From: Streptomyces aurantiogriseus
Lineage (GTDB): Bacteria; Actinomycetota; Actinomycetes; Streptomycetales; Streptomycetaceae
Assembly (NCBI RefSeq): GCF_014649375.1
Contig: NZ_BMSX01000013.1
Span: forward strand, 1-64,000
DNA length: 64,000 bases
Direction of reading: 5' to 3'
Below, in pieces: positions 59,351-64,000 of this stretch. The translations under genes were made by a program, and so were the position numbers. The stretch's first letter is position 1, and every line of letters starts with the position of its first letter. The notes under the pieces were generated by a model that worked only from the letters and a program-made list of their open reading frames with translations, had not been told where the DNA came from and did not search any database.

Positions 59351-61222
59351 CTACTCCTCGGAGCTGGGATCCTCCGCGTTGCGCCACACCGTGATGTCCA
59401 CGGACACGTAGTCGCTGGGGTCGTTCTCGGGTGCGCTGCCCTTGAAGGTGACCAGGGCGATGTGGCCGGAGGAGGTGTGGACGCACATCTGCGACCCCTT
59501 GGAGACCTGGGAGAGCTTGACCTCCTTGGTGTACCGGGTCTCGGTCCTGCAGGTGGCCAGCGAGCCCTTCTGGGCGTTGTTCAGCAGGACGACCTTCTCG
59601 CCGCTGCTGCCCAGCAGAGGGTCGTTGTCCCAGCCGCCCGCGTCGTAGTAGTAGAGGTCGCTGTCGCTCTCGTAACGGGGACTGCTGCCGTCGGGGGCCT
59701 CGACCGGCTTCGGCGGTGAGTCCGCGAACCGCACGTAGTAGCTCTCGGGGATGTTGATGCCGCTGTAGGTGACCGGCTTGGGATCGGGCAGGGCCTTGGC
59801 GCTCGGGGAGCCGGTGGTGGAACTCGAACTGCTGTCGGAGCCGTTGGCGGAGTCGGCGGAGTTGTCGGACGAGTCCCCGATCCCCTTGAGGACCGAGGCG
59901 CAGCTGCTGACCCACATCAGCACGGCCACCGCCGCGATGCTGAGCCCGATCCACTTGCCGACCTTGTTCTGCTTGGGCGGCGGCACCGGATGCGGCCGCC
60001 AGCCGGGCTGCTGGACGTACGGCGGCGGGACGGCGGCCGGGGGGCCGTACGACGGCTGGTGCGGGGCGGGCCCGTAGCCCACGGGGCCGGGCGCCTGCAG
60101 GACGTGCGGGGCCGCTGCGGTGGGTGCCGCGTGGATCGGGGCGGCCGGGGGCGCGGCGGGCGGCGGGGGCGTCGGGTGGGCGTGGGGGACCGGGGCGGTC
60201 GGCGTCGGGGCGGCGTTCGGCCGGGTGACCGGGGCGGTCGGCGTCGGCGCCGCGTCGGGCTGGGTGACCGGGGCCGTGGGCGTCGGGGTCGCCGTCGCCG
60301 TCGGAGCCGCGGCCAGGGCCGCCGAGGCCGACACCCGCTGGGTGATCTGCTCGGTGATCGCCTCCGGCAGCCACGACCCGGACTGGCGCAGCGGCGTGGG
60401 CGACGCCTGCTGGCACAGGGTGATGATCTCGGCGGGGGAGGGCCGCTCGGCCGGGTCCTTGGCCAGGCAGCGCGCGATGAACCCGAGCTGCTCCGGGAGC
60501 CCTTCGAGGTCGGGCTCCTCATGGACGATCCGGTACAGCACCGCGTGCGAGGGCCCGTCCCCGTACGCTCCGGTGCCGCGCGCCGCGAACGCCGCGACCT
60601 GGCCGAGCGCGAACACGTCCGACGCGGGCGTGACCGGCTTGCCGGCGGCCTGCTCGGGCGACATGAAGGCGGGGGTGCCGATGGAGACACCGGTGCCGGT
60701 GAGCGCCGTCGCGTCGGCGGCCCGGGCGATGCCGAAGTCGATGACGCGGGGGCCGTCGGAGGCGAGCAGCACGTTGGACGGCTTGAGGTCGCGGTGGACG
60801 ATGTCCGCCTTGTGGATGACCGACAGCGCCTCGGCCATCCCGGCGAGCAGCAGCAGGACCGACGGCACCGGCAGCGGCCCGTGGTCGGCGACGGCCGAGG
60901 CCAGCGAGGGGCCCGCCACATAGGCGACGGCCAGCCACGGCTGCGTGCCCTCGGTGTCGTAGTCGATGACCGGCGCCGTGTAGAGGCCCTGCACGCGCTG
61001 GGCGGCCTGGACCTCCTGCCGGAACCGGCGGCGGAACTCGGGGTCCTCGCTCAGTTCCGGCCGGATCGTCTTGAGAGCGATCGGGTGCCCGCCGGGCGTG
61101 TACGACAGGTACACCGTGCCCATGCCGCCCGAACCGAGCCGCGCCACGAGGCGGTAGCCCGCCACCGTCGACGGGTCGCCGCTCTCCAACGGACGGAACT
61201 GACCGCCCGGTTGTGCTGCCAT
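59351..61222 (-). CDS. Membrane Ser/Thr protein kinase (PknB type, no PASTA domains)
   Basis: The 623-residue protein has a complete kinase domain: P-loop RLGSGGMGTV (about 28-37), Lys51, the catalytic loop VHRDLKPSN (Asp145) and DFG (Asp162). Residues about 290-420 are Pro/Thr/Ala-rich with three tandem copies of a PTPTAPV-type unit and then Pro/Tyr/Gln-rich sequence. A membrane segment lies at about 424-442 (GLSIAAVAVLMWVSSCASV). The extracellular domain of about 170 residues is not PASTA and has no recognised sensor motif. It probably transduces an outside signal. Confidence 0.9.
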   Translation of the reverse strand: MAAQPGGQFRPLESGDPSTVAGYRLVARLGSGGMGTVYLSYTPGGHPIALKTIRPELSEDPEFRRRFRQEVQAAQRVQGLYTAPVIDYDTEGTQPWLAVAYVAGPSLASAVADHGPLPVPSVLLLLAGMAEALSVIHKADIVHRDLKPSNVLLASDGPRVIDFGIARAADATALTGTGVSIGTPAFMSPEQAAGKPVTPASDVFALGQVAAFAARGTGAYGDGPSHAVLYRIVHEEPDLEGLPEQLGFIARCLAKDPAERPSPAEIITLCQQASPTPLRQSGSWLPEAITEQITQRVSASAALAAAPTATATPTPTAPVTQPDAAPTPTAPVTRPNAAPTPTAPVPHAHPTPPPPAAPPAAPIHAAPTAAAPHVLQAPGPVGYGPAPHQPSYGPPAAVPPPYVQQPGWRPHPVPPPKQNKVGKWIGLSIAAVAVLMWVSSCASVLKGIGDSSDNSADSANGSDSSSSSTTGSPSAKALPDPKPVTYSGINIPESYYVRFADSPPKPVEAPDGSSPRYESDSDLYYYDAGGWDNDPLLGSSGEKVVLLNNAQKGSLATCRTETRYTKEVKLSQVSKGSQMCVHTSSGHIALVTFKGSAPENDPSDYVSVDITVWRNAEDPSSEE

Positions 61223-61279
61223 CGCTCTCCCCCGAGATCTGCATATGGGTGTTGTGCAGAGGGAGGTTAGCCGAGGAGA

Positions 61280-62116
61280 TCAGTGTGCCGGGTGGGCGCC
61301 CCTGACCTCGGCGAGCACCGCGTCCGTGAAGCCGGGCCATGCCTCGATCGCCCACGGCCCGAACGCCCGGTCCGTCAGGGCGACTCCGGCAACCCCCGCA
61401 TCCGGGTCGATCCACAGGAACGTACCCGACTGCCCGAAGTGCCCGAAGGTGCGCGGCGAGGACGAAGCCCCCGTCCAGTGCGGCGACTTGGAGTCGCGGA
61501 TCTCGAAGCCCAGCCCCCAGTCGTTGGGGTTCTGGTGCCCGTACCCCGGCAGCACCCCCTTCGTCCCCGGATACTGCACACTCATCGCCGCCGCCACCGT
61601 CCGAGCGTCCAGCAGCCGCGGCGCCTGCACCTCCGCCGCGAACCGCAGCAGATCCTCGACCGTCGACACCCCGTCCTTCGCCGGAGACCCCTCCAGCGAG
61701 GTCGCCGTCATCCCCAGCGGCTCCAGCACCGCCTGCCGCAGATACTCCGCGAACGGAATGTCCGTGGCCTTCGCGATGTGGTCCCCGAGCTGCTCGAACC
61801 CGGCGTTGGAGTACAACCGCCGCTCCCCGGGAGCAGCTGTCACGCGGTGCTCGTCGAAGGCGAGCCCGGAGGTGTGCGCGAGCAGATGGCGGACCGTCGC
61901 CCCGGGCGGCCCGGCCGGCTCGTCCAGCTCGATCGCCCCCTCCTCGTACGCGACGAGCACGGCGTACGCGGCGAGCGGCTTGGTGACCGAGGCCAGCGGG
62001 AAGCGCCGCCCGACGGGCCCGTGGGTGCCCAGGACCGTACCGTCGGCCCGCACGACCCCTGCCGCGGCGGAGGGAACGGGCCAGTTCTCGATCAGCGCGA
62101 GGCTCTTCAGCGACAT
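61280..62116 (-). CDS. Serine hydrolase, beta-lactamase family
   Basis: The 278-residue protein has SxxK in PLASVTKPLAAY (Ser43, Lys46), the YSN motif in RRLYSNAGFEQLG and the C-terminal FGHFGQSGTFLWIDP. It lacks a signal peptide. It is a soluble class C-type esterase or peptidase whose substrate is unknown. It lies between the kinase and the broken GNAT gene on the same strand. Confidence 0.87.
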   Translation of the reverse strand: MSLKSLALIENWPVPSAAAGVVRADGTVLGTHGPVGRRFPLASVTKPLAAYAVLVAYEEGAIELDEPAGPPGATVRHLLAHTSGLAFDEHRVTAAPGERRLYSNAGFEQLGDHIAKATDIPFAEYLRQAVLEPLGMTATSLEGSPAKDGVSTVEDLLRFAAEVQAPRLLDARTVAAAMSVQYPGTKGVLPGYGHQNPNDWGLGFEIRDSKSPHWTGASSSPRTFGHFGQSGTFLWIDPDAGVAGVALTDRAFGPWAIEAWPGFTDAVLAEVRGAHPAH

Positions 62117-62134
62117 GCCTCGAGCCTATGCGGC

Positions 62135-62642
62135 TCACAGGAGCAGCTCCAGCAAGGGGTCAGGCTTGGGCTTGAAGCCGAGCGAGGTGTACAGCGGCTC
62201 GGCCTCGGCGGATGCCGTGAGGTGTACCTGCCGAACCCCCCGCTCCCGGAACCACGCCAGCAGCCCGTCCATGCACGCACGCGCGTACCCTCGACGATGG
62301 GGGTACCTCCCGCGCGAGCGCATTCGAGCGTGGGGGAGCGTCCGGGTCCGTCGCGACGCTGAAGACGAACCCGACGGTTCCGTGCGGATTGCCGGCCCGC
62401 CCGATCCGGTACTCGACCGTCCCGACCACCAGCGCGGCCAGCGCCCCCGGCCGCTCCGGGTGGTCCACGACGAACGCGCCGAAGTCCCCGTCCGGTTCGG
62501 CCAGTCGCTGCCGCAGCACGGGCAGGGACTCGATGTGCCAGTCGGTGGACCCGGAGGCGGGGGCCAGGGAGTCGATCATCACCTGACGCAGCCTCAGCAC
62601 TTCGGCGGCGTCCGCGGGCAGGGCGCGGCGTACAAGACTCAT
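62135..62642 (-). pseudogene. GNAT acetyltransferase interrupted by a palindromic repeat
   Basis: The N-terminal part in one frame (MSLVRRALPADAAEVLRLRQ to VFSVATDPDA) is a normal GNAT beginning. The C-terminal part (RRGYARACMDGLLAWFRERG to LGFKPKPDPLLELLL) lies in a different frame and holds the acetyl-CoA loop RRGYARA. Between them is the 42-bp repeat at 62297-62338, exactly where a GNAT would run DPDA-RRRGYA. The reading frame changes across the repeat, so no intact protein is made unless there is frameshifting. Sequencing error is possible but the placement makes insertion more likely. Confidence 0.8.
62297..62338. repeat. 42-bp palindromic repeat, copy 3 (breaks the GNAT gene)
   Basis: It has the same ends as copies 1 and 2 (ATGGGGGT on one side, GTGGGGGAG on the other). 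The centre differs (CGAGCGCATTCGAGCG), so it is a related subtype. Confidence 0.78.
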
Positions 62643-62700
62643 GCCCCGTACGCTAACCAGCCGGATCAAGCCGCGTCTCCCCGATTCTTACCGATTCCGC

Positions 62701-62731
62701 TTGCTTGGAGCGCACTCGAAGGTCATAGCGT
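62701..62731 (+). promoter_or_regulatory. MerR-type promoter with dyad in a 19-bp spacer
   Basis: A -35 TTGCTT (62701-62706) and -10 TAGCGT (62726-62731) are spaced by 19 bases, as in MerR-regulated promoters. The near-perfect dyad CTTGGAGCGCACTCGAAG (62704-62721) fills the spacer. Confidence 0.72.
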
Positions 62732-62738
62732 GGAGCCC

Positions 62739-63197
62739 ATGACGGTGTTGCAGACCACGCCCGTGACCACCGAACAAGCCCCGAGCCCCGCAGACGTCTG
62801 CTCCGCCCCACCGCGGCGGCATCCCCGCCCGGACGGGCAGGACAGCTACACGATCAGCGAGGTGGTCGCCTTCACCGGCCTGACGGCGCACACCCTGCGC
62901 TGGTACGAGCGGATCGGGCTGATGGCCCATGTCGACCGCTCGCACACCGGCCAGCGCCGGTACAGCAACCGCGACCTGGACTGGCTCGACCTCGTCGGAA
63001 AGCTGCGGCTGACCGGCATGCCGGTCGCCGACATGGTGCGGTACGCCGAGCTGGTGCGCGAGGGCGAGCACACGTACGGACAGCGACGCGAACTGCTCGA
63101 GGAGACCCGGCGCGACGTCCTGGCCCGGATCGCCGAACTCCAGGACACGCTCGCCGTGCTCGACCGCAAGATCACCTTCTACTCCCGGGGGGCTTGA
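62739..63197 (+). CDS. MerR-family regulator of the adjacent aldo/keto reductase
   Basis: ATG 62739 gives 152 residues. The MerR HTH (YTISEVVAFTGLTAHTLRWY then ERIGLMAHVDRSHTGQRRY) and a coiled-coil dimerisation helix are visible. There are no metal-binding cysteines, so an organic effector is likely. The promoter contains a MerR dyad. The stop shares one base with the start of the aldo/keto reductase, which it most likely activates. Confidence 0.9.
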   Translation: MTVLQTTPVTTEQAPSPADVCSAPPRRHPRPDGQDSYTISEVVAFTGLTAHTLRWYERIGLMAHVDRSHTGQRRYSNRDLDWLDLVGKLRLTGMPVADMVRYAELVREGEHTYGQRRELLEETRRDVLARIAELQDTLAVLDRKITFYSRGA

Positions 63198-64000
63198 TGA
63201 CCGACAGCAGGATCCCGACCGCACGACTCGGCGACGGCGGCCCCGAGGTCGGCGTCCAGGGCCTCGGCTGCATGGGCATGAGCTTCGCCTACGGCCCCTC
63301 CGACGCGAAGGAGTCCCGGGCCACCCTGGAGCGCGCGCTGGAACTCGGCGTCACGCTCTACGACACGGCGGACGCCTACGGCGCCGGTGAGAACGAGCGC
63401 TTCCTCTCCCCGTTCTTCAAGGCGCACCGCGACGAGGTGGTCATCGCCACCAAGTTCGCCCTCGCCATCCCGCCGGACGACCCCACCCGGCGCATCATCC
63501 GCAACGACCGCCCCTACCTCCGCGAGGCCGTCGAGGCGAGCCTGCGGCGCCTCGACGTCGACGTCATCGACCTCTACTACATGCACCGGCGCGACGTGAA
63601 CGTGCCGATCGAGGAGACCGTCGGCGCGATGGCCGAGCTGGTGCGCGAGGGCAAGGTCAGGCACCTGGGCCTGAGCGAGGTCACCGCCACCGAACTGCGC
63701 GCCGCGCACGCCGTCCACCCCATCGCCGCCGTGCAGTCGGAGTGGTCGCTGTTCAGCCGGGACATAGAGGCCCGGGTGGTCCCGGCCGCCGGTGAACTCG
63801 GCGTCGCCCTCGTCCCGTACTCGCCCCTCGGCCGCGGCTTCCTCACCGGCTCCTTCACCGACGCCGGCCAGGACCTCACCGCCGACGACTTCCGCCGCCT
63901 GCAACCCCGCTTCACCGGCGAGAACGCGGCCGTGAACGCCACCCTCCTGGACCCGATCCGCACCGTGGCGCAGGCCCACGACGCGACTCCGGCCCAGATC
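63197..64000 (+). CDS. Aldo/keto reductase (3' end cut off by the window)
   Basis: ATG 63197 overlaps the merR stop. The visible 268 residues have the AKR tetrad: Asp in LYDTADAYG, its Tyr (about 57), Lys in VVIATKF, and His in YYMHRRDVNV. The barrel continues through SPLGRGFLTG. The gene runs off the end of the window, so the NADP-binding C-terminus is not seen. Family members with this MerR partner reduce aldehydes and quinones. Confidence 0.9.
   Translation, partial: MTDSRIPTARLGDGGPEVGVQGLGCMGMSFAYGPSDAKESRATLERALELGVTLYDTADAYGAGENERFLSPFFKAHRDEVVIATKFALAIPPDDPTRRIIRNDRPYLREAVEASLRRLDVDVIDLYYMHRRDVNVPIEETVGAMAELVREGKVRHLGLSEVTATELRAAHAVHPIAAVQSEWSLFSRDIEARVVPAAGELGVALVPYSPLGRGFLTGSFTDAGQDLTADDFRRLQPRFTGENAAVNATLLDPIRTVAQAHDATPAQI

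Overview
This is chromosomal DNA of a Streptomyces. GC content is very high, codon third positions are almost all G or C, starts are often GTG, and the fatty-acid synthase cluster fasR-fabD-fabH-acpP-fabF (53.5-58.5 kb) stands in the order known from S. coelicolor (SCO2386-SCO2390). No tRNA, rRNA, CRISPR array, prophage or complete insertion sequence was seen.

Layout. 0-2.8 kb: the tail of a DUF4097-like gene, a TetR repressor divergent from an FAD monooxygenase with paired operators, and a Tat-exported intradiol dioxygenase. 2.9-13.4 kb: a divergent pair of very large exported proteins, an RHS/HINT polymorphic-toxin-like protein with a nucleotidyltransferase-like C-terminus and a DNRLRE/FG-GAP-type protein. 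13.5-19.5 kb: a small unknown protein, two secreted GH43 arabinan-degrading enzymes, an aminotransferase with a long Ala/Pro tail, and a galactose mutarotase. 19.5-26.9 kb (minus strand): a ChvE-GguA-GguB-type monosaccharide ABC transporter, a U32-peptidase-like protein, a zinc alcohol dehydrogenase and an enolase-superfamily sugar-acid dehydratase. 27.1-34.6 kb: an SCO2400-type protein, a LacI regulator under a lac-operator-like site, and a YtfQ-YtfR-YtfT-YjfF-type furanose ABC transporter. 34.7-48.1 kb: an Imm49-type orphan immunity protein, an HTH protein, an M14 carboxypeptidase with a serine hydrolase, MDR reductase/MarR, a CysZ-like membrane protein, a secreted pyroglutamyl-peptidase-like protein, LysR/HIBADH/RidA and a TetR. 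48.2-52.7 kb: GH3 beta-glucosidase, a second mutarotase and an SGNH lipoprotein. 52.9-58.5 kb: DUF3145 and the fab cluster. 58.7-64 kb: pirin, a Ser/Thr kinase, a serine hydrolase, a broken GNAT gene, and MerR with a truncated aldo/keto reductase.

How it fits together. The 14-34 kb stretch reads as a plant-polysaccharide module: secreted arabinanases release arabino-oligosaccharides and arabinose, two sugar importers bring in pyranose and furanose sugars, mutarotases equilibrate anomers, and the dehydrogenase/dehydratase pair suggests an oxidative sugar-acid branch. Two of these transcription units share one operator motif.

Most notable: a 41-42 bp palindromic repeat inserted in three genes (two in frame, one breaking a GNAT gene), the RHS protein with an atypical HINT start and no adjacent immunity gene, the shared operator, and a TTA codon in the arabinanase signal peptide. 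Base positions were read by eye and may be off by one or two.
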